A stretch of 64,000 bases of DNA from JACKAN01 sp964502735 (GTDB taxonomy: Bacteria > Bdellovibrionota > Bdellovibrionia > Bdellovibrionales > UBA1609), in contig CAZCYD010000005.1 of assembly GCA_964502735.1 (NCBI GenBank), positions 56,569 through 120,568 of the forward strand, in the 5' to 3' direction. Positions 50,103 to 58,267 of this stretch are shown here, in pieces. The position numbers and the translations under genes were made by a program. Every line of letters begins with the position of its first letter. Within the stretch, counting starts at the first letter, position 1. Under the pieces are notes generated by a model, which was given only the letters and a program-made list of their open reading frames with translations, had not been told where the DNA came from and searched no databases.

Positions 50103-51875
50103 GTGATAGATAGCGCTGGACCATTTGAAATATTTGTTCAAGAAGGGATTTCTCCTGGCTGGGGTTCAAAGTTTTTTTATAAGATATTTAAGCCCAACTG
50201 TAAGATAAAGGACTTTTTAACAGGTCGTATTTTAGTTATTGCCGCAGAGGATTTCAAAGTTTTGCCAGTGGATATTCCAGTAGAGACGATGGTTCTTTTA
50301 ATTTTAAATCAATATCGCAGACAAGACTTTATTAAGTTCTCTCAAGGGCATAGCTGTATCGGACTATTTAAGTTAGCGGAAGTTAAAAAGGCTATGGATT
50401 TTCTCAGGAAGAGATTTTCTACAACTATTGATTGGCAATCTTATGATAAGTGGTCAGAAATTAATTTATTTGCCACAAAAGTATCAAAAATGTCATCGCT
50501 TTCAGATTTGTTATTTGAACTTAAAAAGGAATTTAAAAAAATAAAAAAAGTTAATCCACCTATAATGGGAATATATAAAAATGAAACACAGGTGGATATT
50601 TTCTCATTTCAAGGGGATAAAATTAATGTGACTTATGCTCGAATGAAGCTTGATTCAGAGGGAGATAGGTCATGTCTGGCAACGGCACTGGGTAGACCAG
50701 TGGCCAAAGTTTTGGCTATGCCGATTAAGGGGCTTTATCCAGTGACCTTTTTTATAGAGCACGATCTTACATCGGGTGAACTAGAGTATTTAAAGAGATT
50801 TGTATCAAGACGATTGCAGATAATAGAAACAATATTAGATATTTTATTGGTCGAACGAAAGTTAAAAGAGGCCTCCCATTTATGGGAAAAGACATTTGAG
50901 GGCATAGCAGACCCTGTTGCTATTGTAGATAAAAATTTTAATCTTCTGAGAGGTAATACAAATTTTAAGAAAAATTTAAATGAAGAAAAATGTTTTCAAG
51001 TTTTTGCAAAAACTGAAAGCGCCTGCGAGAATTGTCCAATAGTAAAAAGAAGTCTAACACAAAATCAAAAAGGAGAGGTTGTAGTAGACGGCAGAGTTTA
51101 TGAAGTTCACAGTTCCCCAATCTTTTTATATAATCAGGAGAATATAGCCGGATATGCTAATCATTATGTAGATCAGACTGAGACTCTAGGCTTAAAAACT
51201 AAAATCATTCAGAGTGAAAAGATGGCAGCTATAGGCCACTTGGCCGGGAATATTGCTCATGAGCTGAATAATCCCCTTACTGGTATTAGATCCACGGCAC
51301 AGATATTAATTTCCGAAAGCGAAGATGAAGAGGTTCGGTCGGATCTTATTGAGGTTGAGAAGGCCTCTGCAAGATGCCAATCTATTATTAACAATCTGTT
51401 GGAGTACACTCGTGGTCAACAAGGAGATCTAAAAAAGGTCTCCTTACAATCAGTGGTTAGAAAAACAATTCCTCTGCTCAAAACAGCCTTGCGAGGAATA
51501 AATTTAAATATTGAATTCCACAAGGAAGATATTTTTATAAATGCTCACGAACAATTATTGCAACAAGTTGTATTTAATATTGTATTAAATTCGACTCAGG
51601 CAATGAGTGGGGAGGGGCGTATAGATATTTTTGTTGATAAGATTAATGAAAACGGCTTTATACGCATTCAAGATAGTGGGCCGGGGATTGCCGTCGAATT
51701 ATTACCAAAAGTATTTGATCCATTCTTTACAACCAAAGAAGTGGGGGTAGGTACTGGACTTGGATTAAGTATGGTAAAAAAGATTGTGGAGTCTTATGGA
51801 GGCGAGGTGACTCTACACAGCCAGGTGGGGCGTGGAACAGTTGTCTCGATATGTTTTTCCATTTGTGAAAGCTGA
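50103..51875 (+). CDS. Sensor histidine kinase with an N-terminal receptor-like region
   Basis: 590 residues, soluble. The first 260 or so residues match no domain I can name. A PAS-like domain follows (WEKTFEGIADPVAIVDKNFNLLRGNTNFKKNL), containing a CENCPIVKRS motif that could bind a cofactor or metal. The HisKA phosphoacceptor is GHLAGNIAHELNNPLTG with His386, and the ATPase domain shows NIVLNSTQAMSGEGRIDI, QDSGPGIA, FFTTKEVGVGTGLGLSMVKKIVESYGGEVTL, an NtrB-like set. The start is a GTG without a clear ribosome binding site. A receiver protein follows within 13 bases. Confidence 0.88.
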   Translation: MIDSAGPFEIFVQEGISPGWGSKFFYKIFKPNCKIKDFLTGRILVIAAEDFKVLPVDIPVETMVLLILNQYRRQDFIKFSQGHSCIGLFKLAEVKKAMDFLRKRFSTTIDWQSYDKWSEINLFATKVSKMSSLSDLLFELKKEFKKIKKVNPPIMGIYKNETQVDIFSFQGDKINVTYARMKLDSEGDRSCLATALGRPVAKVLAMPIKGLYPVTFFIEHDLTSGELEYLKRFVSRRLQIIETILDILLVERKLKEASHLWEKTFEGIADPVAIVDKNFNLLRGNTNFKKNLNEEKCFQVFAKTESACENCPIVKRSLTQNQKGEVVVDGRVYEVHSSPIFLYNQENIAGYANHYVDQTETLGLKTKIIQSEKMAAIGHLAGNIAHELNNPLTGIRSTAQILISESEDEEVRSDLIEVEKASARCQSIINNLLEYTRGQQGDLKKVSLQSVVRKTIPLLKTALRGINLNIEFHKEDIFINAHEQLLQQVVFNIVLNSTQAMSGEGRIDIFVDKINENGFIRIQDSGPGIAVELLPKVFDPFFTTKEVGVGTGLGLSMVKKIVESYGGEVTLHSQVGRGTVVSICFSICES

Positions 51876-51888
51876 GAGGAGGGGCTCT

Positions 51889-52248
51889 GTGAGAGTATTA
51901 ATAATTGATGATGAAGATCTTGTAAGAAAATCCCTAGGTAGGGCTTTCAAGTCAAAAAATCACGAAGTTTTTCTTGCGGAGGGTGGTCTAACGGGGCTAA
52001 GACTGTGGAAAGAATGCGAGCCAGAAATCGTGCTTTTGGATGTTTTAATGCCTGATTTAAGTGGGCCAAAATTATTAGAGGCCAATCCTGGGTCGGGGTT
52101 TGTGGTGTTGATGTCGGCTTACAAGGGTGAATATGACACTTTGACAGCCAAGAGCCTAGGGGCGCATGATTTTATATCAAAACCTTTTGAAGATATCTTC
52201 TTAACTGTGGAAAGGCTGGAGAAGGCTTATGAGAATTATAGCGGGTAA
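51889..52248 (+). CDS. Single-domain response regulator
   Basis: 119 residues, only a receiver domain. The GTG at 51889 is chosen because gaggagggg lies before it and because it falls after the kinase stop; an in-frame ATG at 51832 is inside the kinase gene. The acidic pocket (VLIIDDED, Asp7 and Asp8), the phosphoacceptor Asp51 (VLLLDVLMPD), and the Lys of FISKPF are present. No output domain. With the kinase it forms a phosphorelay whose target is not visible; a CheY-like or sigma54-activator link is inference. Confidence 0.88.
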   Translation: MRVLIIDDEDLVRKSLGRAFKSKNHEVFLAEGGLTGLRLWKECEPEIVLLDVLMPDLSGPKLLEANPGSGFVVLMSAYKGEYDTLTAKSLGAHDFISKPFEDIFLTVERLEKAYENYSG

Positions 52249-52804
52249 ATTTAAAGGCCGCAGACTTGTGAGCTTTAAAGCGGATCACATCCGCCCTACA
52301 ACAGACAGGGTTAAGGAAACCATTTTTAATATGTTACAGGCCCACATCGATGGAGCCAGAATATTGGATCTATTTTCTGGCACTGGCAATCTTTCCATTG
52401 AAAGTCTATCGCGGGGAGCACAATTTGTAACTGCGGTTGAGAAGAATCGTGAATCAGTTAAAATTATTAAAAAGAATCTTGCTGGATTTAATATCGACGA
52501 GGGTATTGAAGTCGTAGCAGCTGATGTAATGAAGTTTCTACAATTTTACAAGGGGCCTCCTTTTGACGTTATTTTGATAGATCCTCCTTTTACTGAGAAA
52601 TTATCACATGATGTGCTTTCAAGCATTGGCAGCTCGCAAGTTTTAGGGGACGAGGGAATTATGGTGATTGAATCCGCTAAACAAGAAAGGGTAGATAAAA
52701 ATTATAGTCGGCTAATTTTCTTGGACCAAAGACTCTTTGGTGATAAGAAAATAACCGTTTTTGAGGTTGAAAAAAATGATTGCAGTGTATCCGGGAAGCT
52801 TTGA
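52229..52804 (+). CDS. rsmD: 16S rRNA m2G966 methyltransferase RsmD
   Basis: RsmD methylates G966 of 16S rRNA. The 191 residues begin MRIIAGKFKGRRLVS, as in the family, followed by RPTTDRVKETIFNML, the SAM loop LDLFSGTGNLSIESLSRGA, and VILIDPPF, the catalytic DPPF. It overlaps the receiver gene by 20 bases and coaD by 29, an arrangement common to rsmD-coaD pairs. Confidence 0.96.
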   Translation: MRIIAGKFKGRRLVSFKADHIRPTTDRVKETIFNMLQAHIDGARILDLFSGTGNLSIESLSRGAQFVTAVEKNRESVKIIKKNLAGFNIDEGIEVVAADVMKFLQFYKGPPFDVILIDPPFTEKLSHDVLSSIGSSQVLGDEGIMVIESAKQERVDKNYSRLIFLDQRLFGDKKITVFEVEKNDCSVSGKL

Positions 52805-53249
52805 TCCTATCACGGTTGGTCACATTGACATAATTCAAAGGATGAGTTCAAAGTTCGAAGAATTTCATATTCTTGTCGCTAAGTCAGGAGATAAAGAATA
52901 TTTTTTTTCGGAAGAAGAGAGAGTGGACCTTATTAAAGGAGCCTTGCCCAAAATATCAAATCTGAAAATTCACATCGGCAGTGGCTTAACTATAGATTTT
53001 GCAAAAAAGATTAAGGCGGACTGTATTTTAAGAGGACTAAGGGCTATTAGTGATTTCGAGTACGAAATGGCAATGGCAAATATGAATAAAAAGCTTGCGG
53101 CAGAAATTGAGACTTTAATTGTTTTTGCCAGCCCCCAGCATCATTTTATTTCCTCGCGATTAGTGAAAGAAGTCGCTAGGCATGGCGGCGACCTGAGCGG
53201 TCTAGTTCCCCCTATTGTCGAGCAGGCACTAATGAAAAAACAAGAATAG
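52776..53249 (+). CDS. coaD: Phosphopantetheine adenylyltransferase CoaD
   Basis: CoaD makes dephospho-coenzyme A. From the ATG at 52776 the protein reads IAVYPGSFDPITVGHIDIIQRMSSKF, the standard start with the HxGH nucleotidyltransferase motif, then LRGLRAISDFEYEMAMANMNKKL and the C-terminal HHFISSRLVKEVARHGGDLSGLVPP. The 157 residues match the usual size. Confidence 0.97.
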   Translation: MIAVYPGSFDPITVGHIDIIQRMSSKFEEFHILVAKSGDKEYFFSEEERVDLIKGALPKISNLKIHIGSGLTIDFAKKIKADCILRGLRAISDFEYEMAMANMNKKLAAEIETLIVFASPQHHFISSRLVKEVARHGGDLSGLVPPIVEQALMKKQE

Positions 53250-53293
53250 CTAAAAAAACAGAAAAATGTAAACCCACTTCAGGAGAAGAAATC

Positions 53294-54490
53294 ATGTTAT
53301 CAAACCGTGTGAAATTGCTTAAACCATCTCCAACACTAGCCCTTGCAGCAAAAGCAAAAGCTCTGAAGTCACAGGGTCACGACGTTATATCACTAACTGT
53401 AGGAGAGCCGGATTGGGATACCTACGACAACATCAAACACGTAGCTAAACAGGCCATAGATTGGGGTGAAACAAAATACACTCCGTCGAATGGGAACCCA
53501 GAATTGAGAGAGGCCATAGCTGTTCAGACGTCCGGGGACCTTTCTGTGGATTACGATCCATCGGAGGTGACGGTTTCAACCGGGGGGAAGTTTGTTATTT
53601 TTAGTGCTTTACAGTCGGTTTTGAATCCAGGCGATGAGGTTATTATTCCAGCTCCTTATTGGGTAAGTTATCCAACTCAAGTTGAGCTTGCAGAGGGGCA
53701 CCCTATTGTTGTGAAAACAAAAAGTGAAAATCGCTTTACATTAACGGCATCAGAATTCAGTGCGGCCATTACTCCAAAGACAAAGTTGTTAATATTAAAC
53801 TCTCCGAGTAACCCAACTGGAAATATGTACACGGCAGAAGGGTTAAAGGAAATTTCTGAGGTTTTAGATCGTCACCCCAATATTTTAGTTATGAGTGATG
53901 ATATATACAATCGATTGGTGTTTACAGAAAGTGGATTAGCTCCTCACCTATTACATGTGGCTCCTCATCTGAAGGACAGGACCATTATTATTAACGGAGT
54001 TTCGAAGACATATGCGATGACGGGCTGGAGATTGGGTTGGGCTCTTGGGCACAAGGACATTATTGGCGCAATGACAAACTATCAGAGTCAATCTGTTAGC
54101 TGTGTACCTGGTTTTATTCAGAGGGCTGCGGTTACGGCAATTAAAAATACCAAAAATGAATTCAGTGATTCTCTGAAGAAACTGAAAAGCCGTAGAGATA
54201 AGGTTATTAAATTGTTACAGGCCATTCCAAACATAGAGGTTTCGGTTCCAGACGGTGCTTTTTATATCTGGCCAAATATTTCTCATTTTTTTGGAAGGGT
54301 TTGGAAAGGTAAGGTTTTGGAAACTTCTAGCGACTTTTCTGCAGCGCTATTGGAGAGCAAGATGGTGGTTGTGGTTCCCGGAGTGGAATTTGGTCAAGAG
54401 GGATACCTTCGGTTGAGTTATGCTCTGAGCGAAGATCAAATGAGTATGGCTATTGGGAGATTTGCAGACTTTTTGAAAGAAATTAATTAA
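53294..54490 (+). CDS. aspC: Class I/II (aspartate-type) aminotransferase
   Basis: A PLP enzyme that moves amino groups between aspartate and 2-oxoglutarate, or related substrates. The 398 residues show SLTVGEPDWDTYDNIKHVAKQAIDWGETKYTPSNGNPELREAI, the ILNSPSNPTGN motif, SDDIY and the Schiff-base lysine Lys238 in NGVSKTYAMTGWRLGW. This is the subgroup Ib seen in Gram-positive and thermophilic bacteria. aggag stands before the ATG. The choice of aspartate as substrate is by family; prephenate or other substrates cannot be excluded. Confidence 0.9.
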   Translation: MLSNRVKLLKPSPTLALAAKAKALKSQGHDVISLTVGEPDWDTYDNIKHVAKQAIDWGETKYTPSNGNPELREAIAVQTSGDLSVDYDPSEVTVSTGGKFVIFSALQSVLNPGDEVIIPAPYWVSYPTQVELAEGHPIVVKTKSENRFTLTASEFSAAITPKTKLLILNSPSNPTGNMYTAEGLKEISEVLDRHPNILVMSDDIYNRLVFTESGLAPHLLHVAPHLKDRTIIINGVSKTYAMTGWRLGWALGHKDIIGAMTNYQSQSVSCVPGFIQRAAVTAIKNTKNEFSDSLKKLKSRRDKVIKLLQAIPNIEVSVPDGAFYIWPNISHFFGRVWKGKVLETSSDFSAALLESKMVVVVPGVEFGQEGYLRLSYALSEDQMSMAIGRFADFLKEIN

Positions 54491-54643
54491 CCTTCTTCAA
54501 TCTTCTTATTGATACACAATATTGATACAGACATACTGTGCCTAAGTCTATTGTGACTTTTTGAAACCAGATGTAAAATCAAAATAGTAGACTAGTCTTA
54601 TTGACTAGAAAGCTACTATTAGTGAGTTAGTGTGGAGGCGTTT

Positions 54644-55744
54644 GTGTCACTTTGGATGATTGTACAGTTGATACTTAATATTTTACTGGCACTTTTTGTA
54701 TATATTATTTGGGTTAAACTCCGAAGACCGCCTCAAGATGATCCTAGGCTTAGTAAGGGGCTTCAGTTGTTGCAGAGTAAGATCTCTGTTTTGACTGACT
54801 TGTCAGATAAGACAGAAGTCCAGGTGGAGAAGTTAAATGCATTTATGGAAAAAAAGCTTAAGCAGGTTCAGGCCTGTTTAATTGAGGCGGATTCAAAAAT
54901 GCAACAAATTGAGTTGGCGACAAGAAAAACAAAAGAAGTGGCTCAGATTTTTCAAGAAGAGATTCCCCATGATGAGATCGTTAAACGACAGAATACGATT
55001 AAATACATAAAGGCAGCAAAGCTTGCCAACAAGGGAGCAACTGTCGAGGAGATTGCTGAAGAGATAGATTTGCCACTAAGTGAAATTGAACTAATTGCGA
55101 AATTAAATAAAGACAACTTGGTTTTTGACGATGACAGTCTTCCAGAGTGGGCCAAGGAAGAAGAACAGCTTTCAACGGCTCCAGAAATTGAAATTTACAC
55201 CCCAGATTTTAGCGATTCACTTAAATCCAGCGAAGCCGATTATAGCACATTGAAACGTTTGGGGGAGCAGTTCCGTCAGGCTTGTACAGAATATCAAACT
55301 CAGCAAGAAGCGAAGGAGTCTCCCAGCCAGATTATAGAAAAGATGAAAAGTGTATCAAATGAATTAACCAGTTTGGGGGCGGGACTGGCCTCAACCATTT
55401 CTCAGAGAGTGCAACATACAGTAGATTCGTTGAGTGCCCCTCCGACTATTAAGGCCACGTTTGAAGAGCCCACACAAAATAAAGTTGAGCCAGGTGAGAA
55501 AACATCTGAAACACCGGGCTTGGACGGTTCAGAAGCTCAATATATATCTTCTTCTGGTAGTCTTTTAGAAGAGTCTGTGCCTAAGAGAGGGTTGAGCATA
55601 GAGTCGGTTGGACAAAAAAACTCCCCGGCCTTTGTTTTGAACGAACTACAATCAAAAAAAAGATTGGAGCTTTCAAAGGGGGATGTCATCAAAAAAGTCC
55701 ATTTCCCTAAGCTGGAAGTGGATGTCAACAAAACATTGGGTTGA
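54644..55744 (+). CDS. Membrane-anchored DUF2802-like protein
   Basis: 366 residues from a GTG at 54644, five bases after ggagg; an earlier GTG at 54632 is less likely. One N-terminal membrane helix (WMIVQLILNILLALFVYIIWV) is followed by a coiled coil and a small helix-turn-helix-like segment (YIKAAKLANKGATVEEIAEEIDLPLSEIELIAKL) typical of DUF2802 proteins found near flagellar genes. The rest is polar and probably disordered. Its last 23 bases overlap the start of the next small gene. Confidence 0.7.
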   Translation: MSLWMIVQLILNILLALFVYIIWVKLRRPPQDDPRLSKGLQLLQSKISVLTDLSDKTEVQVEKLNAFMEKKLKQVQACLIEADSKMQQIELATRKTKEVAQIFQEEIPHDEIVKRQNTIKYIKAAKLANKGATVEEIAEEIDLPLSEIELIAKLNKDNLVFDDDSLPEWAKEEEQLSTAPEIEIYTPDFSDSLKSSEADYSTLKRLGEQFRQACTEYQTQQEAKESPSQIIEKMKSVSNELTSLGAGLASTISQRVQHTVDSLSAPPTIKATFEEPTQNKVEPGEKTSETPGLDGSEAQYISSSGSLLEESVPKRGLSIESVGQKNSPAFVLNELQSKKRLELSKGDVIKKVHFPKLEVDVNKTLG

Positions 55745-55949
55745 GATCGGCGTGTTTCTGGGTCAGATTGTGCAGGCAGAGTTTGTTGAGCAGGTGAGTC
55801 CCCAGACGTTTATTGTAAACTTTAATGGAAAGTTGATGCGTGTAAAAAACTCCACTCGGAAGATATTCAAACCCAAAGATAAAATCGAGTTAAAGGTGTC
55901 TTCAATAAACCCTCTTTCCTTCACTCTCCTGAAAGGTGCCAGGCCCTAA
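55722..55949 (+). CDS. Small protein of unknown function whose stop lies in a repeat element
   Basis: 75 residues starting at an ATG inside the end of the preceding gene (STKHWVEIGVFLGQIVQAEFVEQVSPQTFIVNFNGKLMRVKNSTRKIFKPKDKIELKVSSINPLSFTLL), beta-rich and compact. No family recognised. The last five codons and the stop are supplied by the ggtgccaggccctaa repeat described at 31144, so the gene's original 3' end may have been replaced. Confidence 0.6.
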   Translation: MSTKHWVEIGVFLGQIVQAEFVEQVSPQTFIVNFNGKLMRVKNSTRKIFKPKDKIELKVSSINPLSFTLLKGARP

Positions 55950-55955
55950 CTTGCA
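55935..55955. repeat. Recurrence of the 31144 repeat core
   Basis: ggtgccaggccctaacttgca differs from 31169-31189 in a single base. Here it is a half-site, without the opposing arm. It ends the upstream ORF. Confidence 0.75.
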
Positions 55956-56023
55956 CCACTAAGCGTTAATCTGCGGACTTGGGGGATCACTTTAGAGTGG
56001 TAAGTTGGCGCGGACTACTAGAG

Positions 56024-56527
56024 CTAGTGGTTGGCGCTAAGATGTATAAAAAGTGTGAAGTAGTATTTGACTAGGCTTTCAAGATTAAAAACTTGTCCTT
56101 CGTAGGTCCATTGTATATCAAATGGTCCCCACTGAGCCTTGAGGACATTGACTAATCCCGATGGACTTTTTTTGCCCTCGATGATGGGAGCGCCTAGCAC
56201 GGAAGCATTGAGTTGGGTGGAGTAGATTTGAATAACTCCTGGCTGTATCATTGAAAAAATAAGTTGAATATTGTTGCGAAATAACATGAAGTCACAGGCT
56301 GTATTAGATACTCCATAGAGTTTGATCTGATTGGGAATTTCTCTTTTCATGGCATTGTAGGCTGTAGCCGCCTCGCCAAAGGCCCCTCGTAATTGTTTCA
56401 GAAATTGCATTGTGGACTTCTCGATAGAAACTGACTTTTGAAGATCAAATTTGAGATCGACAAGTCCTTTTTGTTCCTTTTCTTGCTCTTCTAGAACCAG
56501 GTCTTTAATCCAGTCAAGTTTGTCCAC
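56024..56527 (-). CDS. Unknown soluble protein
   Basis: 167 residues from a GTG at 56527 with agggggc upstream. The N-terminus is a charged helix (DWIKDLVLEEQEKEQKGLVDLKFDLQKSVSIEKSTMQFLKQLRGAFGEAATAYNAMKREIP), followed by a beta-rich half. No signal peptide and no family recognised. It is read away from pal, with which it shares the upstream region. Confidence 0.65.
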   Translation of the reverse strand: MDKLDWIKDLVLEEQEKEQKGLVDLKFDLQKSVSIEKSTMQFLKQLRGAFGEAATAYNAMKREIPNQIKLYGVSNTACDFMLFRNNIQLIFSMIQPGVIQIYSTQLNASVLGAPIIEGKKSPSGLVNVLKAQWGPFDIQWTYEGQVFNLESLVKYYFTLFIHLSANH

Positions 56528-56696
56528 TCTGCCCCCTAAAAATGAAAACGCTCATTACAAAAGAATCTGCGATTAAACAACAAATAATTTTAGTGACTTG
56601 CTATTTTCAGATAATTATTCCCAATTGATAGCAATCAGCAAGAACTATAATCAGCGAAAGAAGTCTTGCGCCGCAGCGAGCAAAGAGAGTGTGGAT

Positions 56697-56724
56697 TTGA
56701 CATTTAAAAGCCATTATCTAGAAT
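56697..56724 (+). promoter_or_regulatory. Sigma70 promoter of pal
   Basis: TTGACA at 56697-56702, a 16-base spacer and TAGAAT at 56719-56724. Both hexamers are near consensus. Start of transcription near 56731. Confidence 0.65.
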
Positions 56725-56749
56725 GTGACGTGTTTACAAGGAGTTGAGT

Positions 56750-57262
56750 ATGGCTAAAAAAGTTTTGTTTCTTCTTTCGGTTCTTGTGTTTTCTTTTACA
56801 ATCTCTTGTGGTAGCAAGCAGAAAAAGTCTGATGAGAGTGGCGTTGTGCCAGGTGGAGAGCCGGGGGCTGAGATCTCATCTCGGAATATGAGCTTCGATC
56901 CTGAAGGTAGTGACGGTGGAAAAATTGAGGGATTGAGCACTGTAAATTTTGACTACGATAAAGCCACGTTGACTGATCGAGCACGCAATCAACTTAAAGA
57001 CAATGCAAATTGGATTAAATCCAAATCTGATGTGGTTGTGCAAATAGAAGGTCACTGTGATACGAGAGGTTCTGTTGAGTACAATTTAGCTTTGGGAGAG
57101 CGACGAGCAAAATCAGTAAAGAACTATCTTGTAAGTTTGGGTGTAGATGCAAAAAGGCTGACAATTATCAGCTATGGAGAAGAAAAACCATTGGATGATG
57201 GATCGGGTGAGGACGCTCATGCGAGGAATAGAAGAGCTAACTTTGTTCCACTACCTAAATAG
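56750..57262 (+). CDS. pal: Peptidoglycan-associated lipoprotein Pal
   Basis: Pal anchors the outer membrane to peptidoglycan as part of the Tol-Pal system. From the ATG at 56750 (aaggag seven bases upstream) the signal ends FSFTISC. A short linker leads to the OmpA-like domain: VNFDYDKATLTDRARNQLKDNANWIK, IEGHCDTRGSVEYNLALGERRAKSVKNYLVSLGVDAKRLTIISYGEEKP and RNRRANF, with the peptidoglycan-binding Asp and Arg in place. The other tol genes are not in the window. Confidence 0.96.
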   Translation: MAKKVLFLLSVLVFSFTISCGSKQKKSDESGVVPGGEPGAEISSRNMSFDPEGSDGGKIEGLSTVNFDYDKATLTDRARNQLKDNANWIKSKSDVVVQIEGHCDTRGSVEYNLALGERRAKSVKNYLVSLGVDAKRLTIISYGEEKPLDDGSGEDAHARNRRANFVPLPK

Positions 57263-57272
57263 GAAATTTGTT

Positions 57273-57602
57273 TTGAGAAAATTTATTGAAGCCGATGTCC
57301 TCAAGATGTCGGCTTTTTTTATTTTGTTTCTAACTCTAGTGGGGTGTGCCGGTCCTCGGCCCCTAGAGGAAATGGTTTTAGCCAAAGTCGCTTTGGACTC
57401 GGCTCGTGAATCGGGAGCTGTTACTTTTGCCTCTGGTTATTGGTACCGAGCAGAAGAAAGCTACAGGAAGGGCGTGGTGTCTCTTCAGGGAAATTACAAT
57501 TATGATGCAAAGGAGCAGTTTCAGGAAGCCAAGATTTATGCTGAAAAGGCAGAGAACTCAACACGATTAAAAAAATTTAAATCAGGAGAAAGTTATCCAT
57601 GA
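57273..57602 (+). CDS. Lipoprotein of unknown function between pal and the YbgF-like gene
   Basis: 109 residues from a TTG at 57273, chosen because agga lies seven bases upstream; an ATG at 57306 inside the hairpin has no good ribosome binding site. The lipobox FLTLVGC places Cys near residue 25. The mature part is helical (LEEMVLAKVALDSARESGAVTFASGYWYRAEESYRKGVVSL) and resembles the DUF4398 type often found in Tol-Pal regions. The stop overlaps the next start by four bases. Confidence 0.72.
   Translation: MRKFIEADVLKMSAFFILFLTLVGCAGPRPLEEMVLAKVALDSARESGAVTFASGYWYRAEESYRKGVVSLQGNYNYDAKEQFQEAKIYAEKAENSTRLKKFKSGESYP
57291..57320 (+). terminator. Terminator-like hairpin inside the start region of the lipoprotein gene
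   Basis: gccgatgtc / gatgtcggc (with G-T pairs) around loop ctcaa, followed by seven T. It fits a pal terminator, but it lies inside the next gene's coding start, so it would attenuate the downstream genes rather than end the operon. Confidence 0.7.
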
Positions 57603-58267
57603 AGAAGAAGTTGAACTACTTTTTTGTAATATTGATTTCAATGGTTCTTGTGGGATGTTTGACTACCAGAACTCAGTTGCGTGAACAAAATCGTTTGCAG
57701 TCTGATGTGGCCACCCTTCAAGAAAATAAAGCTGAATACGAGGCCAGGAATCAGGAAGTTGAAAATCAAATGAGAGATTTTAATGGTCGGATCGAGGTAC
57801 TAGAATTAAAAGCTAGAGAGATTCGAGATTCTTTTGCAAAAAAAGAGGATCAATCCAAGCTGGATGCCGAATTATTGGAAAATAAGTTTAAATTTATTCA
57901 AGAAGCTCTGGTAAAAATAGATTCAGAGTTGCAACGATTGAGCAATGAGATATCTAATGTCAAGAAGAATCAAAGCACAAAGGCCGCCACATCGCCAAGT
58001 TCAACCTCGTCGCCAGGGAATTACGTTCAAGCAGAAAAGGACTTTGCAAATAAGAAGTGGAAAGAGGCTGCAGTTGGTTACCAAAAATACAGAGATCTTA
58101 ACCCAAAGGGTAAGAATTATGCCGACGCAACTTACAAAATTGGTGTGTGTTTTCAAGAGATGGGTATGAAATCTGAAGCCAAGGCTTTTTTTGAAGAAGC
58201 TATGGAGAGGTATCCTAGTACACGCACGGCAGAAAAGGCAAAGTATAGACTCAAGACTTTAAAATGA
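57599..58267 (+). CDS. cpoB: YbgF/CpoB-like lipoprotein with coiled coil and TPR
   Basis: 222 residues. Lipobox ISMVLVGC, then a coiled coil (REQNRLQSDVATLQENKAEYEARNQEVENQMRDFNGRIEVLELKAREIRDSFAKK), a short Ser/Pro linker and one TPR-like repeat (YVQAEKDFANKKWKEAAVGYQKYRDLNPKGKNYADATYKIGVCFQEMG). In enterobacteria CpoB links Tol-Pal to wall synthesis; the same neighbourhood supports the call here. tsaD starts four bases before the stop. Confidence 0.85.
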   Translation: MKKKLNYFFVILISMVLVGCLTTRTQLREQNRLQSDVATLQENKAEYEARNQEVENQMRDFNGRIEVLELKAREIRDSFAKKEDQSKLDAELLENKFKFIQEALVKIDSELQRLSNEISNVKKNQSTKAATSPSSTSSPGNYVQAEKDFANKKWKEAAVGYQKYRDLNPKGKNYADATYKIGVCFQEMGMKSEAKAFFEEAMERYPSTRTAEKAKYRLKTLK

